64,000 nucleotides of DNA from Amycolatopsis sp. WQ 127309 (GCF_023023025.1 NZ_CP095481.1:9189001-9253000), one strand, 5' to 3'; counted from the stretch's first letter, positions 47,944 through 57,101 are shown. A program made the numbers and translations. The notes: generated from the sequence alone by a model not told the origin.

Positions 47944-48891
47944 GTGAAGGTCCTGAAGCGACCCGCGCCGGTCGTGGCACCGCGGCCCGCGCCGCGGCGG
48001 AAGCGACGACGTCCGCTGCTGCCCTACGGCCTGCTCCTGCCCGCGGTCGTCGTCCTCGGGCTGGTGCTGGGGTACCCGCTGGTCCGGCTGCTGCTGATCT
48101 CGTTCCAGGAGTACGGCCTGCGCGCCCTGTTCACCGGCACGGCCGGGTGGGCGGGCTGGGACAACTACGCCGCGGTGCTCGGCGACGACCAGCTGGTCCC
48201 GGTGCTGCTGCGCACGGTCGGGTTCTGCGTGGCGCTCGTCGCCGGGACGCTCGTGATCGGCACCGGCGTCGCGCTGATGCTACGGCGGCTCGGGCCCCGG
48301 ATGCGGGTCGCCGTCACGATGAGCCTGATCGCGGCGTGGGCGTTGCCGAACGTGGCGTCCACCCTGGTCTGGCAGTGGCTCTTCCAGCCGGGCTACGGCG
48401 TGGTGAACTGGCTGCTGTCGCAGCTGGGCCTCGGCGACTTCACCCAGCACGACTGGACGACGACCCCGGCGTCGGCGTTCACGCTCGTCTGGCTGCTGGT
48501 GGTGTGGCAGTCGGTGCCGTTCGTGGCGCTCACCCTGCACGCCGGGCTGACGCAGATCCCCCGCTCGTACTACGAAGCGGCCACATTGGACGGTGCCGGG
48601 CCGTGGCGGGTGCACCTGACGATCACCTGGCCGTTCCTGCAGCCGATCTTCGGCCTGGTCACGATCCTCTCGGTGATCTGGGACTTCACCGTGTTCAACC
48701 AGATCTGGATCCTCACCCAGGGCGGCCCCAGCCAGGGCACGACGACGCTCGGGATCTGGACGTTCACCCGGGCCTTCAGCACCAACTCCTTCGGCCAGGG
48801 CGCGGCGATCGCCGTCGTCTCGGTCCTGCTGCTGCTGGCCATGACCATCGTGTACGTGCGCCGGCTGGTGCGAACGGGAGAGGACCTGTGA
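47944..48891 (+). CDS. Sugar ABC transporter permease 1 (DasB-like)
   Basis: This 315-residue inner-membrane protein has six helices and the EAA loop YYEAATLDGAGPWRVHLTITWPF. A long basic N-terminus (RPAPRRKRRRP) stays in the cytosol. GTG 47944 follows GGAGGAACGCC. The stop overlaps the next ATG by one base (TGATG). No ATPase is encoded nearby, so the transporter must share one, as DasABC does with MsiK in Streptomyces. Confidence 0.9.
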   Translation: MKVLKRPAPVVAPRPAPRRKRRRPLLPYGLLLPAVVVLGLVLGYPLVRLLLISFQEYGLRALFTGTAGWAGWDNYAAVLGDDQLVPVLLRTVGFCVALVAGTLVIGTGVALMLRRLGPRMRVAVTMSLIAAWALPNVASTLVWQWLFQPGYGVVNWLLSQLGLGDFTQHDWTTTPASAFTLVWLLVVWQSVPFVALTLHAGLTQIPRSYYEAATLDGAGPWRVHLTITWPFLQPIFGLVTILSVIWDFTVFNQIWILTQGGPSQGTTTLGIWTFTRAFSTNSFGQGAAIAVVSVLLLLAMTIVYVRRLVRTGEDL

Positions 48892-49712
48892 TGCGGGGAC
48901 GCCGGATCGGGACCAACGCCATGGCGACGCTGTTCTGCCTGGTGTGGGTGTTCCCGGTCTACTGGATGGTGAACACGGCCTTCAAGCCGCGCGGCGACAT
49001 CCTGAGCCCGACGCCGCAGTTCCTCCCGGTGCACTTCACCCTCGGCAACTTCGCCGACGCGCTCGCGAAACCGGGCTTCACCCGTGACCTCCTCAACAGC
49101 GTCGTCGTGACGGTGTCGGTGGTCCTGCTGGCGATCGTCGTGGCGTTCCTCGCGGCGACGGCGTTGACGCGGTTCCGGTTCTTCGGCCGCCGCAGCTTCC
49201 TCATCGGCGTGCTGATCCTGCAGATGGTGCCGGTGCCCGCCCTGGTCATCCCGCTGTTCCTCGGCCTCAAGAGCGCGCACCTGCTCAACAACCTGTTCGG
49301 GCTCACCCTCACCTACGTGGCGCTGGTGCTGCCGTTCACGATCTGGACGTTGCGGGGCTTCCTGCACGGCATCCCGGTCGAGCTCGAGGAGGCGGCCATG
49401 GTCGACGGGGCGACGCGCGGGCGCATCATGGGCTCGGTGCTGCTGCCGCTCGTGCTGCCGGGGCTCATCGCGACCAGCGTGTTCGCGTTCATCACGGCCT
49501 GGAACGACTTCCTGTTCGCCTACGTGATCATGAAGGACCAGTCCGGCTACACGCTGCCGGTGTGGCTGGTCTCGTTCAGCACCAGCACCGGGACTGACTA
49601 CGGCGGCCTGATCGCCGCGTCGACGCTGTTCGCGCTGCCGGTGGTCGTGTTCTTCGCGCTCGTCCAGCGCCACCTCGTCGAGGGCATGACCGCGGGCGCG
49701 GTGAAGGGCTAG
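48891..49712 (+). CDS. Sugar ABC transporter permease 2 (DasC-like)
   Basis: This 273-residue permease has six helices and the EAA motif ELEEAAMVDGATRGRIMGSVLLPL. It pairs with the upstream permease to form the channel. ATG 48891 overlaps the previous stop (TGATG), and its TAG overlaps the GTG of the hexosaminidase gene (TAGTG), so all are translated in series. Confidence 0.9.
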   Translation: MRGRRIGTNAMATLFCLVWVFPVYWMVNTAFKPRGDILSPTPQFLPVHFTLGNFADALAKPGFTRDLLNSVVVTVSVVLLAIVVAFLAATALTRFRFFGRRSFLIGVLILQMVPVPALVIPLFLGLKSAHLLNNLFGLTLTYVALVLPFTIWTLRGFLHGIPVELEEAAMVDGATRGRIMGSVLLPLVLPGLIATSVFAFITAWNDFLFAYVIMKDQSGYTLPVWLVSFSTSTGTDYGGLIAASTLFALPVVVFFALVQRHLVEGMTAGAVKG

Positions 49713-51223
49713 TGCTCTCGTTGATCCCCCGGCCCGTGGAACTGGTGCGGCACAGCGGTTTCTTCGCGCTCGACGGCGGCGTGCGCGTCGTCGCCGGTCC
49801 CGGTGCCGGACGCGCGGCCGACCTCCTGACCGGCTTCGTCGGCGTAGGCCACGGCGCGGAGATCCGGCTGTCGCTGCGGCCCGGGCTCGGGCCGGAAGAG
49901 TACGAGCTGGACGTCACCGAGGACCTCGTGACGCTCGTGGCGAGTGCGGAAGCCGGGCTGTTCCACGGCGTCCAGACGCTGCGGCAGCTCGGCCCGGACC
50001 GCTGGCCGTGCCTGCGGATCCGCGACCGGCCGCGGCTTGCCTGGCGCGGGGTGCTGCTCGACGTCGCCCGGCACTTCATGCCCCTGGGCTTCCTGCACGA
50101 GTTCGTCGACCTCATCGCCCTGCACAAGTACAACGTGCTGCACCTGCACCTCACCGACGACCAGGGCTGGCGGCTCGAGATCGACGGCCGCCCCAAGCTG
50201 ACCGACGTCGGCGCGTGGCGCAGCGAGTCGATGGTCGGCGCGGCCGGCAGCACGGTCTTCGACGGCGTCCCGCACGGCGGGTTCTACACCCGCGCCGAGC
50301 TGCGCGGGCTGGTCGGCCACGCGGCCGCCCGCGGCGTGCGGGTCGTGCCGGAGGTCGACCTGCCCGGGCACGTCCGGGCGGCGCTGGCCGCCTACCCGGA
50401 GCTCGGCAACGACCCGCGGCGGCGGCTGCCGGTGTGGACCGAGTGGGGCATCAGCCCCGACATCCTCGGCATGCACGACGAGGCTCTGGACTTCTGCCGC
50501 GACGTCCTGGCGCAGACCGCGGAGATCTTCCCCTCGCGGCACCTGCACATCGGCGGGGACGAATGCCCGACGACGCAGTGGGAGACCGCGCCCGCCGCCC
50601 TCGCCCGCGCGCAGGCGCTCGGGTTGCGGGACACCGCCGAGCTGCACGCCTGGTTCCTCGGCGAGCTGCACGGGTTCCTCGGCGAGCTGGGCCGGCAGTC
50701 GGTCTGCTGGGACGAAACGGGCCGCTCGCCGGGCACCCTGCCGCCGGCGATGACCGTGGCCAGCTGGCGCGACGCCGCCCACGGCGCGCAGGCCGTCGCC
50801 CGCGGCCATCAGGTGATCATGGCGCCGCACACGTCGACCTACTTCGACTACCCGCAGACCGACGGGCCGGGCGAGCCGCCGCGCGAGCTCGTCACCACCC
50901 TGGCCGACGTCCACGCCTACGACCCGCTCGAAGGGAACCTGCCCGCCGCCGACCCGGACAACGGCGGCCGGCCCGGCGTCATCGGCACGCAGGCGCAGCT
51001 GTGGACCGAGCACGCGCCGACCCCCGACCACGTGCGGCAGCTGGCCTTCCCGCGGCTGTGCGCGCTCGCCGAGTCGGCCTGGTCCCCGGGCCCGCGCGAC
51101 TATGCTGACTTCGAAGCCCGCTTGGCCGGTCACCTGGATCTGCTGCGCGCGCTGAACGCCCTGCCGAAGGAGCGCGTCCGGTTCCCGGGCGGGCTCCCCG
51201 CACTCCGAAAGCCGAGAACTTGA
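49712..51223 (+). CDS. GH20 beta-N-acetylhexosaminidase
   Basis: This 503-residue glycosidase removes terminal GlcNAc or GalNAc. It has an N-terminal alpha/beta domain, then a barrel starting RGVLLDVARHFMPLGFLHEF, with NVLHLHLTDDQGWRLEI and the catalytic Asp-Glu pair in HIGGDECPTTQWE. No signal peptide is present, so it acts inside the cell on imported chito-oligosaccharides. The GTG start overlaps the permease stop by one base and the stop overlaps the regulator start (TTGA). Confidence 0.94.
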   Translation: MLSLIPRPVELVRHSGFFALDGGVRVVAGPGAGRAADLLTGFVGVGHGAEIRLSLRPGLGPEEYELDVTEDLVTLVASAEAGLFHGVQTLRQLGPDRWPCLRIRDRPRLAWRGVLLDVARHFMPLGFLHEFVDLIALHKYNVLHLHLTDDQGWRLEIDGRPKLTDVGAWRSESMVGAAGSTVFDGVPHGGFYTRAELRGLVGHAAARGVRVVPEVDLPGHVRAALAAYPELGNDPRRRLPVWTEWGISPDILGMHDEALDFCRDVLAQTAEIFPSRHLHIGGDECPTTQWETAPAALARAQALGLRDTAELHAWFLGELHGFLGELGRQSVCWDETGRSPGTLPPAMTVASWRDAAHGAQAVARGHQVIMAPHTSTYFDYPQTDGPGEPPRELVTTLADVHAYDPLEGNLPAADPDNGGRPGVIGTQAQLWTEHAPTPDHVRQLAFPRLCALAESAWSPGPRDYADFEARLAGHLDLLRALNALPKERVRFPGGLPALRKPRT

Positions 51224-51966
51224 CCGCAGACGCGCTCGGACCCGACCGGCCGCCCACCGCGAAACGGGACCGGGTCCGCCGCCACCTGCTGAACGTGATC
51301 GAGAAGGCGGGGCCGGGCACCGGGCTGGCCTCGGAACGCGACCTGGCGCAGGAGCTGGGTGTCTCCCGCCCGACCGTCCGCGCGGCCATCGACGAGCTGA
51401 CCCGCACCGGTCTGCTGGTCCGCCAGCGCGGCCGCGGCACGTTCACCAGCCCGCACAAGGTCACCCAGGAGCTCGCCGGCAGCGCCGCGGGCCTGGGCGT
51501 GCCGCCGGCGGAGGGGAACTGGACCAGCGAGGTCGTCGCGTTCACGACGGCGCCGGCGAGCGCCCCGCGCGCCGCACGGCTGGAGGTCGCCGGTGGCGCG
51601 CCGGTCCTGCGGGTGACGCGCGTGCGCTACGTCGACGACGAGCCGATCGCCATCGAGCGCCTCGACCTGCCCGCCGAGCTCGTGCCCGGGCTGGCGCCGG
51701 CCGACATGGAGGCCGGGAACTTCTACCGGCTGCTGCGGGAGCGGTTCGGGATCACCGTGGCCGAGGCCGAGCAGACGATGGAACCGGCCGTGACCAACCC
51801 CGAGCAGGCCGAGCTGCTGGACGTCCCGGTGTACGCGCCGATCCTGCAGGTCGAGCGGGTCACCCGCGACACCGCCGGCCGGATCGTCGAGCTGACCCGC
51901 TCGGTGTACCGCGGTGACCGCTACCGGATCACCTCGAAGCTGCGGTTCGACGCCGACTCCGGCTGA
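51220..51966 (+). CDS. GntR/HutC-family regulator (DasR-like)
   Basis: This 248-residue regulator has a winged helix (LASERDLAQELGVSRPTVRAAI) and a UTRA sensor domain (APVLRVTRVRYVDDEPIAIER, later LTRSVYRGDRYRITSKL). Such proteins bind phosphorylated amino sugars. TTG 51220 is the start, overlapping the hexosaminidase stop by 4 bp. It is the last gene of the operon and should act on the three operators at 46446-46549. Confidence 0.9.
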   Translation: MTADALGPDRPPTAKRDRVRRHLLNVIEKAGPGTGLASERDLAQELGVSRPTVRAAIDELTRTGLLVRQRGRGTFTSPHKVTQELAGSAAGLGVPPAEGNWTSEVVAFTTAPASAPRAARLEVAGGAPVLRVTRVRYVDDEPIAIERLDLPAELVPGLAPADMEAGNFYRLLRERFGITVAEAEQTMEPAVTNPEQAELLDVPVYAPILQVERVTRDTAGRIVELTRSVYRGDRYRITSKLRFDADSG

Positions 51967-52023
51967 GGGGTCGCGGACCGGCTCGGCGAGGCAGGTCCCG
52001 GGGGCCGTACTACCGTCGGGGGT

Positions 52024-52758
52024 GTGTGGGTCGTCCTGCTGGTCGCGGTGCCCGTCGGGGTGCTGATCGGGACCGTCGGCGTCGGCGGGGTGCTGCTGCC
52101 GCCCGCGCTCACCTGGCTCGGCGGGCTCGACGTCCACGCCGCGGCCGGGACCAGCAGCTGGGCCTTCCTGTTCACCGGGCTCGTCGGCACCCTCGGGTAC
52201 GCCCGCCAGCAGGCCATGCCGTGGCGGTTCGGCGGCCTGCTCACCCTCGGCGCCGCGCCCGCCGCGGCCGCCGGCGCGCTGGTGAACGGGCTGCTCCCGG
52301 CCGCCGTGCTGTGGCTGGTGCTCGCCGTCGTGACGGCCGGGTCCGGCGCGTACAACCTGTGGTTCCGCGCGAAGACGTCCCGGGTGCGCGACGACCTGCC
52401 CGTCGCCGCGACCGTCGCGATCGGCGTGGTCGTCGGGTTCGGCTCGGCGCTGACCGGGACCGGCGGGCCAGTGCTGCTCGTGCCGGCGCTACTGGCGCTG
52501 GGCGTCCCGGCGTTGACGACCGTCGCGGCCGGGCAGCTGATCCAGCTGCCGCTCGTCGGCTTCGCGACGCTCGGCTACGCCGCACACGGCTCCGTCCACT
52601 TCGGACTCGGCACGCTGCTCGGCGGCATCGCCGGAGCCGGCGCGCTCGTCGGCACGCGGCTGGCGAAGCGGCTGCGGCAGCAGCACCTCCACCGCGTCGT
52701 GTCGGCGGCACTGGTCGTCTTCGGCGCGTTCCTGTTCGTCCTGGCCGCACGCAGCTAG
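52024..52758 (+). CDS. TauE/SafE-family membrane transporter
   Basis: This 244-residue protein has eight hydrophobic helices in two similar halves (VGVLIGTVGVGGVLLPPAL and VVVGFGSALTGTGGPVLLVPAL), the duplicated layout of TauE/SafE exporters of sulfite, sulfoacetate or similar anions. The substrate here is unknown. GTG 52024 follows a -10-like TACCGT by 7 nt, so the message may be leaderless. Its stop shares CTAG with the convergent regulator gene. Confidence 0.82.
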   Translation: MWVVLLVAVPVGVLIGTVGVGGVLLPPALTWLGGLDVHAAAGTSSWAFLFTGLVGTLGYARQQAMPWRFGGLLTLGAAPAAAAGALVNGLLPAAVLWLVLAVVTAGSGAYNLWFRAKTSRVRDDLPVAATVAIGVVVGFGSALTGTGGPVLLVPALLALGVPALTTVAAGQLIQLPLVGFATLGYAAHGSVHFGLGTLLGGIAGAGALVGTRLAKRLRQQHLHRVVSAALVVFGAFLFVLAARS

Positions 52759-53426
52759 GACGGCGCCCAGGACGCCGTCAGCCGCACGCAGCACCGGCCC
52801 GGCCGCGGGTCGGGGCGCGCGGTCAGCTCCGGCGCCCCCACGCCGGTCAGCAGGCCCGCCACCAGCGCGAGGTTCATCTCGCAGACCAGTTCCGGGTGCG
52901 CCCGGGCCAGCCGGTGGAACGGGCAGTTCCCCAGCGCCACCTCACCCTCCTCGGCCCGGGGCTCGAACCCGTGCGCCTCGAGTGCCGCTGTGAGATCGGC
53001 TGCGGCGGCCCCCCGCTGCTCCCCCAGCTCCCGGGCCCGCAACGCCAGGATCTCCCGGGCCGAGCCACCGGTCTCGCCGGCCTCCTCGACCGCCGTCGCC
53101 AGGAGGTGCCCGGCCAGCTCGTAGTCGCGTTCCGGCAGCGAGACCGTCACCTGCCGGTCCGAGCGGCGGTACAGCTTCGCCGGGCGCCCGGCCCCCGGCC
53201 CGGTGCGGCCGGTGCGGCGTTCGTGCCCGACGGCGAGGAGCTGGGCGTCCACCAGGCGGTCGAGGTGGAACGCGACGGTCGGCCGGGGCACACTCAGGGC
53301 GGCGGCGACGTCGTCGCGGCTCACCGGCCCGGGCTGGCGGACGACGTAGTCGTACAGCCGGCGCCGGGTGGGCTCGTCGAGCGCGGCGACCGCGGCCAGC
53401 GCACCGGCCTGGGGTTCGTGCATCAC
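52755..53426 (-). CDS. Cysteine-rich HTH regulator (SufR-like)
   Basis: This protein of about 223 residues has an ArsR-type winged helix (LDEPTRRRLYDYVV, VSRDDVAAALSVPRPTVAFHLDRLV). The C-terminal part holds GNCPFHRLARAHPELVCEMN and GRCCVRL. The spaced Cys residues resemble the iron-sulfur ligands of SufR-type repressors, so it may sense iron-sulfur status, oxygen or NO. It is divergent from folE, and a pair of inverted half-sites spans the shared promoter region. ATG 53426 or 53423 may be the start. Confidence 0.82.
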   Translation of the reverse strand: MMHEPQAGALAAVAALDEPTRRRLYDYVVRQPGPVSRDDVAAALSVPRPTVAFHLDRLVDAQLLAVGHERRTGRTGPGAGRPAKLYRRSDRQVTVSLPERDYELAGHLLATAVEEAGETGGSAREILALRARELGEQRGAAAADLTAALEAHGFEPRAEEGEVALGNCPFHRLARAHPELVCEMNLALVAGLLTGVGAPELTARPDPRPGRCCVRLTASWAPS

Positions 53427-53430
53427 CGCA

Positions 53431-53499
53431 TTCTAAAACAAATAACCGTTGACGAAAACCCGGCCGGCCTTCTAACGTCGGCACGACTTGGTTTTAGAA
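53431..53499. promoter_or_regulatory. folE promoter flanked by inverted half-sites
   Basis: TTCTAAAAC (53431-53439) and its exact inverse GTTTTAGAA (53491-53499) bracket a promoter with TTGACG (53449-53454) and TAACGT (53473-53478), 18 bp apart. The arrangement suggests control of folE by the divergent regulator. Confidence 0.6.
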
Positions 53500-53513
53500 C
53501 GAAGGGGCTCCCC

Positions 53514-54134
53514 GTGACAGCCGAACCCATGAGCGAACCGGTTCCCCTCCGGCACCTCGGTGTCGTCCCCGACCGCGACGCCTTCGACCTCCACGCGGCC
53601 GAACGCGCGGTGGCCGACCTGCTGCGGGCGCTGGGCAAGGACCCGACCTCGGAGCACCTCGGCGACACCCCGCGGCGGGTGGCGAACGCCTACGCGGAGA
53701 TGCTGCGGCCCCGCGACTTCAAGCTGACGACGTTCCCCAACGACGAGGGCTACGACGAGCTCGTGCTCGCCAAGAGCATCCCGGTGCAGTCCCTGTGCGA
53801 GCACCACATGCTGCCCTTCCGCGGCGTCGCGCACGTGGGCTACCTGCCGGGCGAGCGCATCCTCGGCCTCTCGAAGCTCGCCCGGGTCGTCGAGCTGTTC
53901 GCCCGCGACCTGCAGGTGCAGGAGCGGCTGACCAAGCAGGTCGCCGACTGGCTCCAGGAGCACCTCGCGCCGAAGGGCGTCGGCGTGGTGATCGAGGCCG
54001 AGCACCTCTGCATGTCCCTGCGCGGGGTCCGGGCGAGCGGCGCGCTCACCGTCACCTCGTCGCTGCACGGCTTGGTGCGCGAAGAACCCAAGACGCGGCA
54101 GGAGTTCTTCGCGCTGACCGGCGTCGTCGCCTAG
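53514..54134 (+). CDS. folE: GTP cyclohydrolase I
   Basis: This 206-residue enzyme turns GTP into dihydroneopterin triphosphate, the first step to folate and other pterins. The zinc ligands are in SLCEHHMLPF (Cys, His) and AEHLCMSLRGV (Cys). HLGDTPRRVANAYAEML is the usual N-terminal stretch. GTG 53514 follows GAAGGGG. It stands apart from other folate genes and seems to be under a Cys-rich regulator, so it may be a second copy for a special pterin or deazapurine product. Confidence 0.93.
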   Translation: MTAEPMSEPVPLRHLGVVPDRDAFDLHAAERAVADLLRALGKDPTSEHLGDTPRRVANAYAEMLRPRDFKLTTFPNDEGYDELVLAKSIPVQSLCEHHMLPFRGVAHVGYLPGERILGLSKLARVVELFARDLQVQERLTKQVADWLQEHLAPKGVGVVIEAEHLCMSLRGVRASGALTVTSSLHGLVREEPKTRQEFFALTGVVA

Positions 54135-54234
54135 CGGCGGGTGCCGGCTTCCTCGACGGGGCCGAGGAGTTCCTGTCCACCTTCTCCGCTGGACTCCCTC
54201 ACGCTCGACGGCGACCGGCGGCTCTTCGGATCGC

Positions 54235-54666
54235 CTAGTCCCGGCGGTGCCGGCCTCCCGGGCCCGTGGCCAGCGCCTGCACCCGCGTCACGAGGTCGCG
54301 CCGCCGGTTGCGGCGGGCGTACTCCAGCAGCGCCTCCACCTGGGCCTCCGGCAGCCAGCCCTGGTCGGCGCCGATCTCCAGCGTCAGCAGGTGCGTCACC
54401 AGCTCGCGGGAGTCGTCGTCGCACTCGCCCGCCAGTTCCGCGAACCGCAGCGCCGCGTCGGCCGCGCCGTCGCACCACGCCGTCATGGCCAGCAGCGTCG
54501 CCGTCGCGGTCAGGATGTCGCCGCGGTGGACGCCGCCCTCCGCGGCCAGGTGCTCGGCCAGCTGGAAGCTGTGGGTGCCGACGCCGCCGGCCCCTTCCTC
54601 GCGCACCGCTTTCGCGAGCGCGTGGATCTGCTGTGTGACGTAGTCCCCGCTCGAAAACCCCGACAT
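54235..54666 (-). CDS. Hypothetical helical protein
   Basis: This 143-residue protein has no match I recognise. It seems all-helical (DYVTQQIHALAKAVREEG, ILTATATLLAMTAWCDGAAD, VEALLEYARRNRRRDLVTRV) and has no signal or membrane segment. ATG 54666 is preceded by GGAGGGGACGGC. It lies downstream of the response regulator on the same strand, 120 bp away, and may be part of the same transcript or not. Confidence 0.6.
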   Translation of the reverse strand: MSGFSSGDYVTQQIHALAKAVREEGAGGVGTHSFQLAEHLAAEGGVHRGDILTATATLLAMTAWCDGAADAALRFAELAGECDDDSRELVTHLLTLEIGADQGWLPEAQVEALLEYARRNRRRDLVTRVQALATGPGGRHRRD

Positions 54667-54786
54667 GCCGTCCCCTCCACCCCGCGACGAGTCCCGTGCG
54701 GCCCGTGCGGTCACCCCGACAGGTGTACTCCATTCGCGCCCAGATACGTCGGACGCCCCACCGGTTTCGTCCGATCGGTCGTGAGA

Positions 54787-55446
54787 TCAGCCCGATCGTC
54801 CCGGTTCGTTGCGCCGTTGGGACACGTAGACCGCGGCCGACGTCCGCCGCTCGACGCCGAGTTTGTGCAGCACGGAAGAAACGTAGTTCTTGACGGTCTT
54901 TTCCGCCAGGAAAAGCCGTTCCGCGATCTGCCGGTTGGTCAGGCCTTCGGCGACCAGGTCGAGCACCCGCCGCTCCTGCGGGCTGAGCTGCTCGTACCGC
55001 GGATCCGGGGCCGAGGCCGTCTCCCCCCGCAACCTGTTCATGACGGACGCGGTGAGCGTGGCGTCCAGCAGCGAGCCGCCGACGGCCACCGTGCGGACGG
55101 CGTCGATCAGGGACCGGCCGGAGACCTGCTTGAGCATGTACCCGGCCGCACCGGCCATGATGGCGCCGAACAGGGCGTCGTCGTCCGAATAGGACGTGAG
55201 CATCAGGCAGGCGGGCGGCGGCTCGAGCGTCGAGCGGATCTCGCGGCAGACCTCGACGCCCTGGCCGTCGGGCAGCCGGACGTCCAGGATGGCCACGTCC
55301 GGCCGGACCTGCGGGATCCGGACCAGGGCCTCGGCGGCCGTGCCGGCCTCGCCGACCACTTCGATGTCCGGCTCGGACTCGAAGACGGTCTTCAGCCCGG
55401 TGCGGACCAGCTCGTGGTCGTCGAGCAGGAACACCGAAATCGTCAT
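54787..55446 (-). CDS. NarL/LuxR-family response regulator (DevR/DosR-like)
   Basis: This 219-residue regulator has a receiver domain with phospho-acceptor Asp55 in VAILDVRLPDGQGVEVC and Lys106 in GYMLKQ, and a LuxR-type HTH (LSPQERRVLDLVAEGLTNRQ, then AEKTVKNYVSSVLHKLGVERRT). The last stretch and SLLDATLTASVMNRLRG are very like mycobacterial DevR. The ATG overlaps the kinase stop by 4 bp. It should act with the adjacent sensor on dormancy- or redox-type genes; no classical DosR box was found nearby. Confidence 0.92.
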   Translation of the reverse strand: MTISVFLLDDHELVRTGLKTVFESEPDIEVVGEAGTAAEALVRIPQVRPDVAILDVRLPDGQGVEVCREIRSTLEPPPACLMLTSYSDDDALFGAIMAGAAGYMLKQVSGRSLIDAVRTVAVGGSLLDATLTASVMNRLRGETASAPDPRYEQLSPQERRVLDLVAEGLTNRQIAERLFLAEKTVKNYVSSVLHKLGVERRTSAAVYVSQRRNEPGRSG

Positions 55447-56999
55447 CGCGCAGTCCCTTGTTCGCCGGCCGTCCGGGCCGGCAGCCCGGCCGTCCACTCC
55501 AGCCGGGAGCCGCCGTCGGCGGCGGCCACCAGCGCACACGTCCCGCCCCACCGCGCGGCCCGGGCCGCCAGGTTGGCGAGCCCGCTGGCCCGCCCGGGGC
55601 CCTGGGGCGGCCCGGTCCCGTCGTCGCGCACCACCAGGCTCAGCCGGGTGCCGAGCCCGTCCACGGTGACCTCGACCGAGCACGACGTCGCGCCGGCGTG
55701 GCGGGCGACGTTCGTCAGGGCTTCCCGCAGCGACGCGATCAGGTCGGAGCGGACCGCGTCCGGCACGGCGGCGTCGAGCGGCCCGTCGAAGCCGACGCGC
55801 GGCTCGAAGCCCAGCGTGTCCCGGGCGTCGACCGCCACCCGCAGCAGCTCGGCCCGGAGGCTGCCCTGCGCCTGCGCGGGCGCCTGCAAGGAGAAGATGC
55901 TGTTGCGGATCTCGCGGATCGTGCCGTCGAGGTCGTGGGCGAACCCGGCGACGCGCGCGCCGACCCCCGGGTCCGAGATCAGCCTGCTGACGCCTTCGAG
56001 CCCGAGCCCGGTCGCGAACAGCCGCTGGATCACCAGGTCGTGCAGGTCGCGCGCGATCCGGTCGCGGTCCTCGAAGACGGCGAGCTGCTGGCGGGCCTCC
56101 TGCGCCCGGGAGAACTCGACGGCGAGCGCGGCGTGCCCGGCGAACGTCTCGGCCAGCTGGACGTCGGAGTCGGTGAAGGGCGAGCGGTCGCGGAACTTCG
56201 CCACGAGCAGCACCCCGAGGGTCTCCTCGCCGACGATCAGCGGCACCGAGATCGCCGAGTCCAGGCCCTTGATCATGGCGGGCATCGGCCCGGCGCGGTC
56301 GCGCTGCTCGTTCTGGACGTGCTCGCCGTAGTCCCGCACGACGATCGGCCGGCGCGTGGTGAACGCGATCCCGGTCGCGGTGCCCTCGGTCGGGATGGTC
56401 AGCCCGGTGAGGCGGTCGGAGTCCTCCCCCGGCGGCTCGACGACGTCGAACACCAGCAACCCCGGCCCCGCGGGCAGCGCGATCGCGCCGCCGGTGCCGC
56501 CGGCCACGACGCGGGCGCGTTCGGCGATCAGCCGCAGGGTGGCGCGCAGGCTCTGCGCGCTGAGCAGGGCCTTGGTGACGTCGTAGGAGGCTTCGAGCCA
56601 GCGTTCGCGGCGGCGCATCCCGTCGACGAGCAGCGCTTTGTCGACGGCCATCCCGGTCGCCGCGGTGAGCGCGCCCAGCACTTCGCGCCGACGGCCGGCG
56701 AAGCCGCCTTCGCCGGGCTCGATCCGGAACGTGCCGAAGGTCTTGGGCCCGGCGCGCACGGGGATCTCGACCGCGCCGTCGCTCGTGCCGGGCCGGCCGT
56801 ACTCGGCCACACCGCCCTCGGGTCCGGTCACCTCGACGCGGCCGTGGCGCGCCCCGACCAGCTCGCACACCGTCGTCACCGCGCGTTCGAGCAACGCCGG
56901 CATCTCCAGCTCCCGCGCGATCCCGGCCACCGCGGCGAGGATCGCCGGCATGCCGATTTCGTCCGCCACTTTCCTGTCGACTCCGCTGGCGTCGCCCAC
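55443..56999 (-). CDS. GAF-domain sensor histidine kinase (DevS/DosT-like)
   Basis: This 518-residue kinase has two GAF domains (about 15-140 and 150-300), a HisKA_3 dimer helix with His320 in RDRIARDLHDLVIQRLFATG, nearly identical to DevS, and an HATPase domain (REALTNVARHAGATS, RDDGTGPP, SGLANLAARAARWGG). The first GAF is short: the segment that in DevS carries the haem-binding His and the HPPM stretch is absent. So it is related to DevS but probably senses something other than haem-bound O2, NO or CO. The start is uncertain; GTG 56999 and GTGs a few codons later are possible. Confidence 0.88.
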   Translation of the reverse strand: MGDASGVDRKVADEIGMPAILAAVAGIARELEMPALLERAVTTVCELVGARHGRVEVTGPEGGVAEYGRPGTSDGAVEIPVRAGPKTFGTFRIEPGEGGFAGRRREVLGALTAATGMAVDKALLVDGMRRRERWLEASYDVTKALLSAQSLRATLRLIAERARVVAGGTGGAIALPAGPGLLVFDVVEPPGEDSDRLTGLTIPTEGTATGIAFTTRRPIVVRDYGEHVQNEQRDRAGPMPAMIKGLDSAISVPLIVGEETLGVLLVAKFRDRSPFTDSDVQLAETFAGHAALAVEFSRAQEARQQLAVFEDRDRIARDLHDLVIQRLFATGLGLEGVSRLISDPGVGARVAGFAHDLDGTIREIRNSIFSLQAPAQAQGSLRAELLRVAVDARDTLGFEPRVGFDGPLDAAVPDAVRSDLIASLREALTNVARHAGATSCSVEVTVDGLGTRLSLVVRDDGTGPPQGPGRASGLANLAARAARWGGTCALVAAADGGSRLEWTAGLPARTAGEQGTAR

Positions 57000-57101
57000 T
57001 CCCGGGGGTCTCCCCGGGCCGTCAAGGGTGCCACAGGTCACTGCCCGTGTCGGCCCGAGCCGGTTCGTCCATCCGGTGGGTCGTTCGGTGCCACGGCGTT
57101 G

